The notes beneath the pieces are model-generated. The model saw nothing but the letters and a program-made list of their open reading frames with translations, was not told the origin of the DNA and made no database searches. A DNA stretch of 64,000 bases from Candidatus Scalindua sediminis (GTDB lineage Bacteria; Planctomycetota; Brocadiia; Brocadiales; Scalinduaceae): contig VSDH01000004.1 in the NCBI GenBank assembly GCA_008636105.1, forward strand, positions 78,122 through 142,121. The letters run 5' to 3'. Below are positions 1 to 8,755 of the stretch, in pieces (position 1 is the first letter of the stretch; every line of letters starts with the position of its first letter). The position numbers and the translations under genes were made by a program.

Positions 1-213
1 AGAGACATTGACCTGGTTTTTTTACAAGAGGCAGGTGAACTTCTTTCCTTTCAGATTCTGAAAAGAGGTCAAGTTATATTTGAGAGAGATAGGGAAGTGC
101 ATAGATCCTTCAGGGCTTTTAGACTTATTCAATGTCTTGATTTCCAATTTCTTGAAAATCGGATGCAAAGGGGGATGATTGCTGCTATGAAGGGAGGTAT
201 CATTGGTCAATAG
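1..213 (+). CDS. MNT-type nucleotidyltransferase, C-terminal part (left edge)
   Basis: The reading frame is open from the first base to a TAG at 211-213. It begins inside the nucleotidyltransferase active site, at an Asp-Ile-Asp-Leu-Val stretch matching the D-x-D of the GSx10DxD motif. The remaining roughly 65 residues look like the tail of a MntA antitoxin, the family that AMPylates a HepT partner. A HepT remnant follows directly in the order MNT then HEPN, which supports the call. The start and the GS half of the active site lie outside the window, so it is not known whether the gene is intact. Identification rests on a short motif plus its neighbour. Confidence 0.6.
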   Translation, partial: RDIDLVFLQEAGELLSFQILKRGQVIFERDREVHRSFRAFRLIQCLDFQFLENRMQRGMIAAMKGGIIGQ

Positions 214-223
214 ATCGGTCATC

Positions 224-630
224 CTAAAAAAGATTTCTCTTATCCGCTACAATCTATCAAGACTAAGAGATAGGATAATGTCCCTTTAGAGTCCTTCAAA
301 AATGACCTTGATATACAAGATATCGTATTACATAACCTTCAGTTTGCCATTCAGGGATGCATTGATATTGGAAGCCATGTAATTTCAGATGAAGGGTGGG
401 GTGTTGCTGGCAGCTTAAATGAAATCTTCTATATTCTTAGGGATAAGGGAGTAATAAAAGCAGAGATGGTAGAGAAGATGATTTCTATGGTTGGTTTTAG
501 AAATATACTGGTTCATGAGTATGAAAATATTAACTTCGATATCGTATACAATATCTTACATCACCATCTGAGAGATATTAATGAGTATTTGCTGGCAATG
601 GTGAACTATTTCAAACTGGATTGGCGGTAG
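224..630 (+). pseudogene. HEPN-domain toxin HepT, frameshifted and without start codon
   Basis: A HepT/DUF86-like protein can be read in two frames. The N-terminal helix (about 20 residues from 224) stops at a TAG at 287-289. The rest (about 115 residues) continues in the next frame to the TAG at 628-630. Inserting one base in the T run near 285-287 joins them. The C-terminal part keeps the RNase motif R-x4-H-x-Y (Arg-Asn-Ile-Leu-Val-His-Glu-Tyr). No ATG, GTG or TTG precedes the first segment in frame. It follows the MNT gene, so this was probably a HEPN/MNT pair whose toxin has been lost. A sequencing error could explain the frameshift but not the missing start as well. Confidence 0.72.
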
Positions 631-670
631 TCCCTGCTTCAGGGAGTAAAAATGCTTGAAGAAGTTTAAA

Positions 671-1663
671 ATGGAAAAAAATATCGCAGTAGTAGGCGCT
701 GGTTATTGGGGTAAGAATCTTGTTCGAGTCTTTTATGAACTGGGTGCCCTTAATACTATATGTGATGTGGATAAGGAACTGGGCAGTAAATATAAATTAC
801 AGTTTCAAAATATAAAAGTTATCGATTCATTTAAAAATTTACTCAATGATTCCTCGCTTGAGGCAGTGGCTATTGCCACTCCTGCTGATTATCATTATCA
901 GATGGTCAAAGAAGCCCTACTTTCTAAGAAGCATGTCTTTGTAGAAAAACCTCTGGCTCTTAAGGTTGAGCAGGGGGAGGAGTTGGTTAGCCTTGCTAAG
1001 AAGCAAGGGCTTGTTCTTATGGTCGGCCATATTCTCCGTTATCATCCTGCCATAAGGAAGCTGAAGGAGTTTGTTAGCACGGGTGAACTGGGAAAAATAC
1101 AATATATATATTCTAATCGGTTGAATATTGGTAAAATCCGCTCTGAAGAAAATATCCTCTGGAGTTTTGCTCCCCATGATATATCAGTGATACTCTTTCT
1201 TCTAAATGAATTTCCGGAAACAATCTATGCTACAGGTGGAAGCTATCTACAAAAACGGATCCCTGATGTTACCTTGACTATTATGGATTTTAAAAGTGGA
1301 GTGAAGGCGCACATCTTTGTTAGTTGGCTACACCCTTTCAAAGAACAGAAACTTGTAGTTGTGGGTGACGAAAAAATGGTGGTTTTTGATGACGTAAGCA
1401 CAGAGAAATTACTTCTATATCCACACAAGATTAAGTGGGTAGAACGTATTCCGGTGGCATGTAAGGCAGAAGCAGAAGCGGTTCCTATCAAAAAAGAAGA
1501 GCCTTTGAAAGTCGAATGTAAGCACTTTCTGGAATGTATTGAGAACAATCAGATACCTGAAACTGATGGTAATGAGGGATTAAAAGTTCTTCAAATTCTT
1601 CAAACATCCCAGGAATCCTTGAGTAACGACGGGCTAAAAATTTCCATTGATGAAAAACAGTAG
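671..1663 (+). CDS. Gfo/Idh/MocA-family dehydrogenase, WlbA-like
   Basis: This 330-residue protein has an N-terminal Rossmann fold with a GAGYWG nucleotide motif at residues 9-14, the Glu-Lys-Pro of the family at 92-94, and a C-terminal Gfo/Idh domain. Together with the adjacent WbpD-like acetyltransferase it fits the UDP-GlcNAc-uronate 3-dehydrogenase (WlbA/WbpB) step toward 2,3-diacetamido-2,3-dideoxy uronic acids. An upstream in-frame TTG at 656 exists. I chose the ATG at 671 because GAAGAAG at 658-664 is well placed as a ribosome site and because the partial second copy at 4028 begins at the equivalent ATG. The UDP-sugar 6-dehydrogenase and aminotransferase of this pathway are not adjacent and may lie elsewhere. 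Confidence 0.85.
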   Translation: MEKNIAVVGAGYWGKNLVRVFYELGALNTICDVDKELGSKYKLQFQNIKVIDSFKNLLNDSSLEAVAIATPADYHYQMVKEALLSKKHVFVEKPLALKVEQGEELVSLAKKQGLVLMVGHILRYHPAIRKLKEFVSTGELGKIQYIYSNRLNIGKIRSEENILWSFAPHDISVILFLLNEFPETIYATGGSYLQKRIPDVTLTIMDFKSGVKAHIFVSWLHPFKEQKLVVVGDEKMVVFDDVSTEKLLLYPHKIKWVERIPVACKAEAEAVPIKKEEPLKVECKHFLECIENNQIPETDGNEGLKVLQILQTSQESLSNDGLKISIDEKQ

Positions 1664-2258
1664 ATTGAGCAAATCCGGGAAACAAGAATACTTTTTACAT
1701 GAGTCTTCGTACGTAGATGAAGGATGTGATATTGGTGCAGGTACACAAATTTGGCACTTTTCACATATCTTAAAGGGTTCTAAGATAGGCAAGAATTGTA
1801 AGATTGGCCAAAATGTGGTTATAGGACCAAATGTTACTATCGGAAATGGTTGTAAGATACAAAATAATATCTCAATATACGAAGGTGTTACTTTAGAAGA
1901 CGAAGTATTCTGTGGGCCTTCTATGGTCTTTACGAATGTCTTCAATCCGCGGTCAGCAATACCTAGAATAAGTGAATTACGTCCGACTTTGGTTAAGAAA
2001 GGTGCGACCATCGGTGCTAATGCCACCATCATATGCGGTAATACAATAGGGCAGTATGCCTTTATAGGTGCTGGGGCCGTGATAACAAAGGATGTTCCGG
2101 ATTATGCTTTAATCATTGGCAATCCTGGACGGATAGAGGGATGGATGTGTGAATGTGGAGTAAAACTTAGCTTTGATAAGCAAGTGGTTAGTAGATGCAA
2201 AACGTGTACACTGGTTTATGAGAAGATAAACGAAGTTACTGTTAGAAATAAAATGTAG
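1650..2258 (+). CDS. Hexapeptide-repeat N-acetyltransferase, WbpD/WlbB-like
   Basis: Residues 15-150 consist of left-handed beta-helix hexapeptide repeats (recurring Ile-Gly-x-x-Cys/Val units), as in UDP-2-acetamido-3-amino-2,3-dideoxyglucuronate N-acetyltransferases. The length of 202 residues is normal for that family. The C-terminus carries a Cys-x-Cys and a Cys-x2-Cys that look like a small zinc ribbon, a common tail in this group. The start ATG lies 14 bases inside the end of the preceding dehydrogenase, so the two are translationally coupled and probably act in sequence: C3 oxidation, transamination by an enzyme encoded elsewhere, then acetylation. Family assignment is strong, the exact substrate is inferred. 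Confidence 0.85.
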   Translation: MKNSRLSKSGKQEYFLHESSYVDEGCDIGAGTQIWHFSHILKGSKIGKNCKIGQNVVIGPNVTIGNGCKIQNNISIYEGVTLEDEVFCGPSMVFTNVFNPRSAIPRISELRPTLVKKGATIGANATIICGNTIGQYAFIGAGAVITKDVPDYALIIGNPGRIEGWMCECGVKLSFDKQVVSRCKTCTLVYEKINEVTVRNKM

Positions 2259-2396
2259 TGCAAATAAGGAAAACCCTCATAATTCCTGGCTTACAAAACT
2301 GTGCGAAAGCATTTATTTAGGTAAGGGTAAGGACTTGGAAAGTAGTCTGCCCCTTTTGTGCTTTATTATAGTGAATAGTGAATAGTGAATCACAAA

Positions 2397-2804
2397 ATGA
2401 ACGAAGTCTTGTTTAATAAACTCCAGAGATTGAAGGAAGAGGCTAAATATCTTGTTGATAATAAACCTAAGCTTCTTCGCACATTGAAGTCTTCTCTTGA
2501 AACAAAGAAGATTGTTGAGCGTTCTGTGTACCTCTGCGCAGAGATAGTTCTTGATATAGCGGATCTCCTTATTATTAAGAAGGAATACCCAAAACCATCC
2601 TCTTATAGTGATTCTATCTATAAGCTTGGAGACTATGGCCTTATCCCGAAGGAATTTGCCTATAAATTTGTATACATAGCAGGCATTAGAAACTTCCTTG
2701 CACATGACTATCAGAAAAACACCATCCCGGAATTAGAAAAATTTTTGAAATACGGCCTGGAAGACATTGAACATTTTGTAAAAGCAATCGAGGATTTAAC
2801 ATGA
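2397..2804 (+). CDS. hepT: HepT-like HEPN-domain RNase toxin
   Basis: This 135-residue helical protein of the DUF86/HepT family carries the RNase motif R-x4-H-x-Y at residues 98-105 (Arg98, His103, Tyr105). HepT proteins cleave RNA and are silenced when a partner MntA AMPylates the motif tyrosine. The ATG at 2397 is preferred over a GTG at 2385 that lies inside a GTGAATA direct repeat (about 2371-2391). Its stop overlaps the start of the MNT gene by four bases (ATGA), so this is a complete type VII-like toxin-antitoxin pair. It lies just downstream of the WlbA/WbpD-like pair, and a broken pair lies just upstream of it. Confidence 0.85.
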   Translation: MNEVLFNKLQRLKEEAKYLVDNKPKLLRTLKSSLETKKIVERSVYLCAEIVLDIADLLIIKKEYPKPSSYSDSIYKLGDYGLIPKEFAYKFVYIAGIRNFLAHDYQKNTIPELEKFLKYGLEDIEHFVKAIEDLT

Positions 2805-3205
2805 AAGAAGATATAAGGCGTCTAATCGAAACACTTGATAGCAGACCGTCTGTAGCTTTTGCCTATCTATTTGGTTCAAAAGTCAAGGGATTTGCGAATG
2901 ATAGGAGTGATTGGGATATAGCGATATATTTTTCAGAACCATTAGAGGAGGTTGGGCGATGGCCTGCATTTGAACTCGAAGCTGAACTGTCACGAGCTGT
3001 TGGGTCGACTGTTCAGGTAATAGTCCTTAATATTTTTCCACCTCCTATCCTTGGCTTTCAAATAGTGAGTAGTGGTGTTGTGCTTATTGACAGGGATGAG
3101 AACGGCAGAATGGATTTTGAGAATAGGACATTAAGGCAATATTATGACTGGCAATATTTTCTCAAAAGACAAATGAATGCGGAAAGGCGGTCATCTCCCA
3201 TTTAA
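2801..3205 (+). CDS. mntA: MntA-like nucleotidyltransferase antitoxin
   Basis: This 134-residue minimal nucleotidyltransferase has the full active site: Gly25-Ser26, ten residues, then Asp37-Trp-Asp39. In characterised HEPN/MNT systems this enzyme transfers AMP to the HepT tyrosine and neutralises it. The start overlaps the hepT stop in ATGA, giving tight coupling. The C-terminal third (Arg-rich, with a Tyr-Tyr-Asp-Trp-Gln stretch) resembles the tail of the partial MNT protein at the left edge but is clearly diverged. The order here is HEPN then MNT, the reverse of the first locus, so the two are independent acquisitions rather than a tandem duplication. Confidence 0.87.
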   Translation: MKEDIRRLIETLDSRPSVAFAYLFGSKVKGFANDRSDWDIAIYFSEPLEEVGRWPAFELEAELSRAVGSTVQVIVLNIFPPPILGFQIVSSGVVLIDRDENGRMDFENRTLRQYYDWQYFLKRQMNAERRSSPI

Positions 3206-3231
3206 ACCCACAGGACAGGCTACTTTACCTA

Positions 3232-3434
3232 AATTGAGCGATTTTTGCCCGTCCCCGCCAGAAAGCCCGTCCGACCGGCGTTGCCGGTCGGGTAGCCGCA
3301 ACCTTCAGAACCTGCCCTGAGCGTATCGAAGGGTTGCGTAACTTACATGAATTGTCATAAACTCATCAAATGATGGGAAACGTCCGCCTAGAGACGGACG
3401 GCCACATTGACATGCAATATAAAATCGCTCAATT
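3232..3434. mobile_element. 203-bp MITE-like element with 14-bp perfect terminal inverted repeats
   Basis: The sequence AATTGAGCGATTTT at 3232-3245 is exactly reverse-complemented at 3421-3434. The interior is GC-rich compared with the surroundings and contains nested palindromes: a CCGACCGGC/GCCGGTCGG stem near 3270-3291, a GCAACC...GGGTTGC pair near 3298-3337, and a GTCCG...CGGAC stem near 3382-3398. No reading frame fills it. These are the hallmarks of a non-autonomous element mobilised in trans. No clear target-site duplication is visible. It separates the HEPN/MNT pair from decayed sequence ahead of the ABC transporter. Confidence 0.6.
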
Positions 3435-3458
3435 AGTTTTTATGAGTATTCTAAGAAG

Positions 3459-3760
3459 ATGACACCGAATAGCGGAGACAGTGAAAAGCAGGGTGTTGCA
3501 AAAAAAAGAAACGTAGTATTTCAACATCCTATCAAGAGCATTTTCCCCTTCTTCACTTTACAAAAATGGTTGAAACTCTGTGGGGACTTGAAGGAGACGA
3601 ACTCTTATACCTTTGGAACTCACTCCTTCAAAGGAAATTGGAGTAAAACCTCGAATATAATAACAGTGTATTAACCTTTTACTTTTTCAATAAAGATGAA
3701 ATAAATGTCTTTCGTAAGGAGCATAAGGGAGTAAAGGTTGTTGCTCTTAGAGAATAGAGT
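3459..3760 (+). other. Probable decayed coding sequence, unidentified
   Basis: Between the inverted-repeat element and the hairpin no convincing gene is present. A 71-codon frame at 3459-3674 has no recognisable domain. Another frame gives protein-like text from an ATG near 3567 to a TAG near 3759, interrupted by one TAA near 3644. Its last part is charged and Val/Lys-rich (Phe-Arg-Lys-Glu-His-Lys), which reads more like a degraded gene than random sequence. I cannot name a family, and this may simply be noncoding. Confidence 0.25.
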
Positions 3761-3779
3761 AAAAAAAGCATAGTTCACT

Positions 3780-3820
3780 CCCGCCAGAATGAGTATCGGG
3801 CTGGTACTCATTCTGGCGGG
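3780..3820. repeat. Perfect 16-bp hairpin, GC-rich
   Basis: CCCGCCAGAATGAGTA at 3780-3795 is exactly complemented by 3805-3820 around a 9-base loop. The next bases (TCGGGCTGG) partly repeat the loop. A T tract does not follow immediately, so it is not a classical Rho-independent terminator. A REP-like or mobile palindrome is as likely. It sits about 375 bases upstream of the ABC transporter. Confidence 0.6.
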
Positions 3821-4027
3821 TCGGGCTGGTTGTTTTACAAGCAGCCTCAAAAAAACCAGCATACTTGAATAGTTTGATGTAAGCATTCGATGGTTATGAT
3901 GTTATGCACATTTCTGCGTGTAACTGAGAAGGGATTGGTCTGTGCTGAGACTATCTGTTTTAAGATAATATGTATTGCAGGGAGTGGCTTGACTAAAAAT
4001 GGAAGGGAAAGTTAGAAAAAGTTTAGA

Positions 4028-4153
4028 ATGGAAAGAAATATAGCCGTAGTAGGTGCTGGTCATTGGGGTAAGAGCCTGATTCGTGATTTTTATGAATTAG
4101 GAGCACTCCATACTATATGCGATACATACAAAGAACTCTGTACTAGAAACTAA
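4028..4153 (+). pseudogene. Truncated second copy of the WlbA-like dehydrogenase, N-terminal 41 codons
   Basis: From the ATG at 4028 the first 37 residues match the intact dehydrogenase at 671 in 29 positions, including the GAGHWG nucleotide motif. The similarity ends after four further codons at a TAA (4151-4153). Some 30 bases before the ATG also resemble the upstream region of the intact gene, so the copied unit included its leader. Only four bases separate the stop from the ABC transporter start. The missing continuation of this copy is found 41.6 kb downstream at 45803-45970. The fragment is too short to make a functional enzyme. Confidence 0.85.
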
Positions 4154-4156
4154 GCA

Positions 4157-5917
4157 ATGTTCTCCCATCTAAAAGAAATCTTCTACCTGCTAGGCGATGA
4201 TCGCCGAAGACTCCCTTGGCTGATTGTTATATTTATCGTATCTTCGCTCTTAGATATTGCAGGACTCGGAATGATCGGCCCCTATGTCGCCTTGGTGGTT
4301 AATCCTGATGCGCTGTCTGGAACGAGCCATGCCCAATTGCTTGCTACTGTTGGGCTGTCAACAGAACCTCAAGATCTGTTGGTTATATTAGGACTGGGGC
4401 TGATCGCTGTATTTGTCTTAAAGGCAGCAGCAGCAATTCTTATCAACAGGTCTATTCTCCTCTTCTCGTTTAAACGGGTCGTACAAATCCGCGCCTTTTT
4501 GATGAGTTCCTTCCAAAGTTTGCCCTACACTGAGTATCTGCGTCGAAACAGCTCGGAATATATTTACGCTATTCATGGGCTGACAACACAGTTCCAAGGA
4601 ATTATGCAATCTATACTACGACTTATTAGTGAAGGTTTGGTTGGGATAGTAATCCTGATCTTTTTAGCCTTAAACAGCGGTTCGGTACTAGGGCTGGTTG
4701 TCATTTTGCTGGGCGGGATGATTCTTGTTTATGATCGCATCTTTCGAAGAAACATCAGGGAATATGGACGTCTAACGAATGAACATGCTACTCGTATGGT
4801 GCAGGGTATCCATGAAGGGATGGAGGGGCTTAAAGAGATCCGGATTCTCAACAAAGAAGAACACTTTCGTCGAACTGTTACCGATAGTGCGAAGATATAT
4901 TCCGAGATTTATGTTAAATCACAGATTATCAGGACCGCGCCACGTTACCTGTTGGAGTTGATCTTGGTGACGTTTGTTGTTATTCTAGTGTTAGGCGCAC
5001 TTTCCCTGGGGCAAGACCTCAACGCCTTGGTTCCCACCTTGGGCATATTTGGTATTGCTGCCTTACGATTGATGCCAGCAGCGAACACCATATACAGTAG
5101 TCTCGCGCAGTTGCGTTTTGGACGCAATGCAACATCTTTGCTTTATGCCGATCTCAAGCAGTTAGAACAACGTTCCGCTTCTGCTACTAAGCAGACTGTT
5201 TCTAAAGATCCTGAACCTTTCCAAACACTAACCCTGCAGAATGTCTGTTTTGCCTATCCAAATGCCAGGCAGTCCGCTCTCAACGAGGTATCACTGACGA
5301 TTAGAGCAGGGGAATCGATTGGATTGATTGGACCATCCGGTTCCGGAAAAACAACTTTGGTGGATGTGCTACTCGGTCTTCTTGAGCCGCAATTAGGAAA
5401 AATCCAGTACAATTATCAACCAATGCAAGAAAGGGTTGCAGAGTGGAGAGCCAATGTCGCTTATCTTCCACAGCAAGTTTTTCTGATCGATAATACACTA
5501 CGCTGTAATGTTGCTCTCGGTGTACTTGAAGCGGAGATCGACGAGCAGCGTTTTAGCGATGCTCTACAAAAGGCCCGTTTGTCAGAATTGGTTCAAGAAC
5601 TTCCGGATGGAGTTGAAACCATAATCGGAGAGCGAGGAATCCGACTCTCTGGTGGCCAACGACAACGCGTGGCTTTAGCACGGGCTTTTTACCACGGCCG
5701 CAGTGTTTTAGTGATGGACGAAGCGACTAGTGCCCTGGATTATGAAACTGAACACGAAGTTGTCGAAGAAATCAAACAGCTAAAAGGACAGAAAACCATT
5801 ATAGTCATTGCCCATCGTCTGACAACTGTGCAAAATTGTGATCGTATCTATAGATTGGATAAAGGGGAAATTGTGGAACAGGGAAGTTATGCGGATGTGG
5901 TTGGAAGCCTAAAATAG
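4157..5917 (+). CDS. ABC-type lipid-linked glycan flippase, PglK/MsbA-like
   Basis: A 586-residue half-transporter: an N-terminal six-helix membrane domain (about residues 15-320) is fused to a nucleotide-binding domain. Visible motifs are Walker A at Gly392-Thr400 (GPSGSGKTT), a Q-loop (Pro-Gln-Gln), the signature LSGGQ at 497-501, Walker B ending Asp521-Glu522, and an H-loop His in IAHRLTT. Family knowledge: PglK-type homodimers flip undecaprenyl-linked oligosaccharides across the inner membrane using ATP. Base composition is noticeably richer in G and C than flanking genes, and it follows a gene truncation directly, so recent transfer is plausible. A Wzx flippase also exists at 48130, so the locus has two potential export routes. 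Confidence 0.9.
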   Translation: MFSHLKEIFYLLGDDRRRLPWLIVIFIVSSLLDIAGLGMIGPYVALVVNPDALSGTSHAQLLATVGLSTEPQDLLVILGLGLIAVFVLKAAAAILINRSILLFSFKRVVQIRAFLMSSFQSLPYTEYLRRNSSEYIYAIHGLTTQFQGIMQSILRLISEGLVGIVILIFLALNSGSVLGLVVILLGGMILVYDRIFRRNIREYGRLTNEHATRMVQGIHEGMEGLKEIRILNKEEHFRRTVTDSAKIYSEIYVKSQIIRTAPRYLLELILVTFVVILVLGALSLGQDLNALVPTLGIFGIAALRLMPAANTIYSSLAQLRFGRNATSLLYADLKQLEQRSASATKQTVSKDPEPFQTLTLQNVCFAYPNARQSALNEVSLTIRAGESIGLIGPSGSGKTTLVDVLLGLLEPQLGKIQYNYQPMQERVAEWRANVAYLPQQVFLIDNTLRCNVALGVLEAEIDEQRFSDALQKARLSELVQELPDGVETIIGERGIRLSGGQRQRVALARAFYHGRSVLVMDEATSALDYETEHEVVEEIKQLKGQKTIIVIAHRLTTVQNCDRIYRLDKGEIVEQGSYADVVGSLK

Positions 5918-6003
5918 GTTTGATTTGAGTAATTAAACAGAAACAGGAATGATTGTTGATGAGTTTACCGAGAAGGAAATTGGGTAAGGAGTAAGCAGCA
6001 GAT

Positions 6004-7002
6004 ATGAAATTGAATAAGAAAAAAGTTATGGTTACCGGAGCCGATGGTTTTATAGGTTCTCATTTGGTTGAGGCTTTGTTACGAGAAGAATGTGAGATTC
6101 GGGCGTTTGTCTATTATAATTCATTTAATAGTTGGGGCTGGTTGGATACACTATCTGAAGATAAAAAAGATAAGTTAGATGTTTTTTCAGGAGATATAAG
6201 GGATCCTAATGGAGTAAGAGAAGCCATGAAGGGCATTGATGTCGTTTTTCATTTAGCCGCACTTATCGGGATTCCCTTCTCGTATAATTCTCCGGCTTCT
6301 TATGTGGATACAAATATTAAAGGGACATTAAACATATTGCAGGCTTCAAGAGATGTATGTGTTTCTAAAGTTCTCATTACTTCGACTTCCGAAGTTTATG
6401 GAACCGCGCAGTATGTGCCCATAGATGAAAACCATCCTAAACAGGGGCAATCACCTTATTCCGCGACAAAAATAGGGGCTGACCATTTGGCTCTTTCTTT
6501 TTATAGAAGTTTTTATTTGCCGGTTGTCATTGTGCGTCCCTTTAATACGTATGGCCCCCGTCAGTCTGCACGTGCTGTTATTCCGACGATCATTACGCAG
6601 TTATTAGCAGGTACTAAAGAAATTAAACTGGGATCATTACATCCAACAAGAGATTTAGTCTTTGTTGAGGATACAGCGAGGGGGTTTATTGAGATTGCTA
6701 AATCTGATGAAACTCTCGGTAAAGAAATTAACATTGCTACGGGACAAGAAATTTCTATCGGAGATTTAGCCGAGAAAATTAAGGGTATTGTTAATCCAAA
6801 TGCAGTAATATCGGAAGATTTACAGCGAATACGTCCTGAAAATAGTGAAGTGGAGCGACTGTTGGGTGAGAAAAAAATGATTGAGTCGTTAACCGCATGG
6901 AAACCTGAAACTGATTTAGACGAAGGACTTAAGAAGACAGTGAACTGGTTTGACAATTCTGACAATATAAAACTGTATAAAGCAGGTGTTTACAATGTCT
7001 AA
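6004..7002 (+). CDS. legB: NAD-dependent 4,6-dehydratase LegB
   Basis: This extended SDR enzyme of 332 residues has the nucleotide motif TGADGFIG at residues 11-18, the STSE segment at 127-130 and the catalytic Tyr152-x3-Lys156. The segment Phe-Val-Tyr-Tyr-Asn-Ser-Phe-Asn-Ser-Trp-Gly-Trp-Leu-Asp near residues 35-48 is characteristic of LegB-type dehydratases. These start legionaminic acid synthesis by converting NDP-GlcNAc to the 4-keto-6-deoxy sugar. The aminotransferase gene begins inside its last codons. This is the first gene of a continuous nonulosonate operon reaching at least to 13292. Confidence 0.92.
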   Translation: MKLNKKKVMVTGADGFIGSHLVEALLREECEIRAFVYYNSFNSWGWLDTLSEDKKDKLDVFSGDIRDPNGVREAMKGIDVVFHLAALIGIPFSYNSPASYVDTNIKGTLNILQASRDVCVSKVLITSTSEVYGTAQYVPIDENHPKQGQSPYSATKIGADHLALSFYRSFYLPVVIVRPFNTYGPRQSARAVIPTIITQLLAGTKEIKLGSLHPTRDLVFVEDTARGFIEIAKSDETLGKEINIATGQEISIGDLAEKIKGIVNPNAVISEDLQRIRPENSEVERLLGEKKMIESLTAWKPETDLDEGLKKTVNWFDNSDNIKLYKAGVYNV

Positions 7003-8095
7003 AATAATTGAGTTAGATGCTCCCAGTATTGGAGAGACAGAAAAGAAATATTTATGTGAAGCTGTAGACTCAGGTTTTATTTCATCTGTTGGTTCTTTCA
7101 TTCCTGAATTTGAGAAAAAGGTTGCCAACTACTTGGATGTTAAAGGAGCTGTTGCCCTTCAGAGTGGAACAGCAGCTATCCATATGGCGTTATATGAATT
7201 AGGGATAGGGTCAGGCGATGAAGTGATCGTGCCGGCGTTAACGTTTGCTGCTACGGTTAATCCTGTTCTTTATACCGGCGCGACTCCGGTGATCGTTGAT
7301 GTTGATCCAAACACGTGGAATATAGATCCGCAGAAAATAAGGCAAGCGATTACAAAGAAAACAAAAGCTGTCATTCCAGTTCATGTGTATGGTAATCCAT
7401 GTGATATGAAGGAAATTATGGCGATTGCTAAGGAGCATGATCTTTATGTTATTGAAGATGCAACAGAAAGTTTGGGCGCAAAATTAAATGGAAAACATAC
7501 CGGAGACTTCGGGGAATTTGGCTGTTTTAGTTTTAATGGGAATAAGTTAATAACAACAGGTGGCGGTGGTATGGTTGTTAGCAACAATATTGAAAAAATC
7601 GAACATATTCGATATTTAGCCAATCAGGCAAAAGATAAAGATAGGCCGGGCTGTCATTCTGAAATGGGATTTAATTATCGAATGACTAATGTTGAAGCGG
7701 CATTGGGTTTAGCACAATTCGAAAGAATGAGCGAATTTTTAGATAAGAAAAGAGCTTTCAAAGAAATATATCAAGAAGTCTTGGGTGATTTATCTGGCGT
7801 TCGTTTTCAGGATACATATAGTAACGCTACAGAGAGTAGGTGGTTTACATGTATTGCCATTGAAAATGAAGCTAAGGTTTCTGATGTGATGCAACAGTTA
7901 AAAGAGAAAGGCATTTCAACTAGAAGAATATTTGTACCTCTTGACGAGATGCCTTATTTGAGAAAATATGCAACAATGTGCTCTAATGCTCACGCAGTTT
8001 ATAATAGGGGGATTTGTTTGCCTGGTTCGGTGTTAAATGAAGAAAGTGATATTAAAGAGGTAGCATTAATCATGAGAGAGATTTTGGGTGGCTAA
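6995..8095 (+). CDS. legC: PLP-dependent aminotransferase LegC
   Basis: A 366-residue DegT/DnrJ/EryC1-fold aminotransferase with the PLP-binding lysine at Lys184 in Phe-Asn-Gly-Asn-Lys, the Glu-Asp-Ala-Thr-Glu cofactor segment at 154-158 and the Ser-Gly-Thr-Ala phosphate pocket at 57-60. LegC adds an amino group at C4 of the keto sugar made by LegB. The ATG at 6995 overlaps the legB stop by 8 bases. AGCAGG at 6981-6986 is a suitable ribosome site, so I prefer this start to the GTG at 6986. Gene order legB-legC followed by an acetyltransferase matches known legionaminate operons. Confidence 0.92.
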   Translation: MSKIIELDAPSIGETEKKYLCEAVDSGFISSVGSFIPEFEKKVANYLDVKGAVALQSGTAAIHMALYELGIGSGDEVIVPALTFAATVNPVLYTGATPVIVDVDPNTWNIDPQKIRQAITKKTKAVIPVHVYGNPCDMKEIMAIAKEHDLYVIEDATESLGAKLNGKHTGDFGEFGCFSFNGNKLITTGGGGMVVSNNIEKIEHIRYLANQAKDKDRPGCHSEMGFNYRMTNVEAALGLAQFERMSEFLDKKRAFKEIYQEVLGDLSGVRFQDTYSNATESRWFTCIAIENEAKVSDVMQQLKEKGISTRRIFVPLDEMPYLRKYATMCSNAHAVYNRGICLPGSVLNEESDIKEVALIMREILGG

Positions 8096-8732
8096 AAAAG
8101 ATTTAATTTTAGTTGGCGGCGGCGGGCATTGTAAATCCTGTATCGATGTTATCGAGGCGGAAGGGACATTTAATATAGCAGGAATCGTTGACGTAGAGGG
8201 TAAGCTACGCGAAAAAGTTTTAGATTATGAAATTATCGCAACGGATAATGATTTAGAAAGTTTGGCAACTCAGTATCAATATTTCTTAATTACGATCGGC
8301 AGCATTAAAGATCCTCGCAAAAGGATAGATAAATTTGATTACTTAAAGCAATTGGGCGTAACGTTTCCTGTGATTGTTTCCCCGTTGGCATATGTTGCAA
8401 AAAGTGCTTGTGTGGGGGAGGGAACGATTGTGATGCATAAGGTCTTGATCAATTCTGATGCATGTGTAAGGATGAATTGCATCATTAATACCTTGGCATT
8501 AATTGAGCATGATTCAACAGTAGGTGATCATTGCCATATTTCAACGGGAAGTATCATAAACGGAAAGTGCAATATAGGAAATAGAGTTTTTGTCGGTAGC
8601 GATAGTGTCGTAATTGATTGTGTAAACATTGGAGACGATGCAGTCATAGGTGCCGGTTCGGTTGTATTAAAATCACTTAGCGAAGCGGGGCTTTATGTGG
8701 GAAGTCCGGCAATTAAAGTTACAGATGGATAA
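8088..8732 (+). CDS. NeuD/PglD-family acetyltransferase
   Basis: The 214-residue protein has an N-terminal Rossmann-like part with the Gly-Gly-Gly-Gly-His motif at about residues 10-14 and a C-terminal left-handed beta helix of hexapeptide repeats (from about 95). This two-domain plan is typical of PglD, NeuD and LegH N- or O-acetyltransferases. In this position it most likely acetylates the C4 amine installed by LegC. The start is a GTG at 8088 that overlaps the legC stop by 8 bases; no ATG fits the N-terminal domain. Because a deacetylase and a formyltransferase follow, the acetyl group may be transient or on a different position. Confidence 0.85.
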   Translation: MAKKDLILVGGGGHCKSCIDVIEAEGTFNIAGIVDVEGKLREKVLDYEIIATDNDLESLATQYQYFLITIGSIKDPRKRIDKFDYLKQLGVTFPVIVSPLAYVAKSACVGEGTIVMHKVLINSDACVRMNCIINTLALIEHDSTVGDHCHISTGSIINGKCNIGNRVFVGSDSVVIDCVNIGDDAVIGAGSVVLKSLSEAGLYVGSPAIKVTDG

Positions 8733-8755
8733 AGAATTAAAGGAATTTGTGAATT

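Noticed and set aside
3459-3674. 71-codon open frame on the + strand
   Set aside because: No domain, poor start context, and overlaps another protein-like frame; treated as decayed or noncoding sequence.
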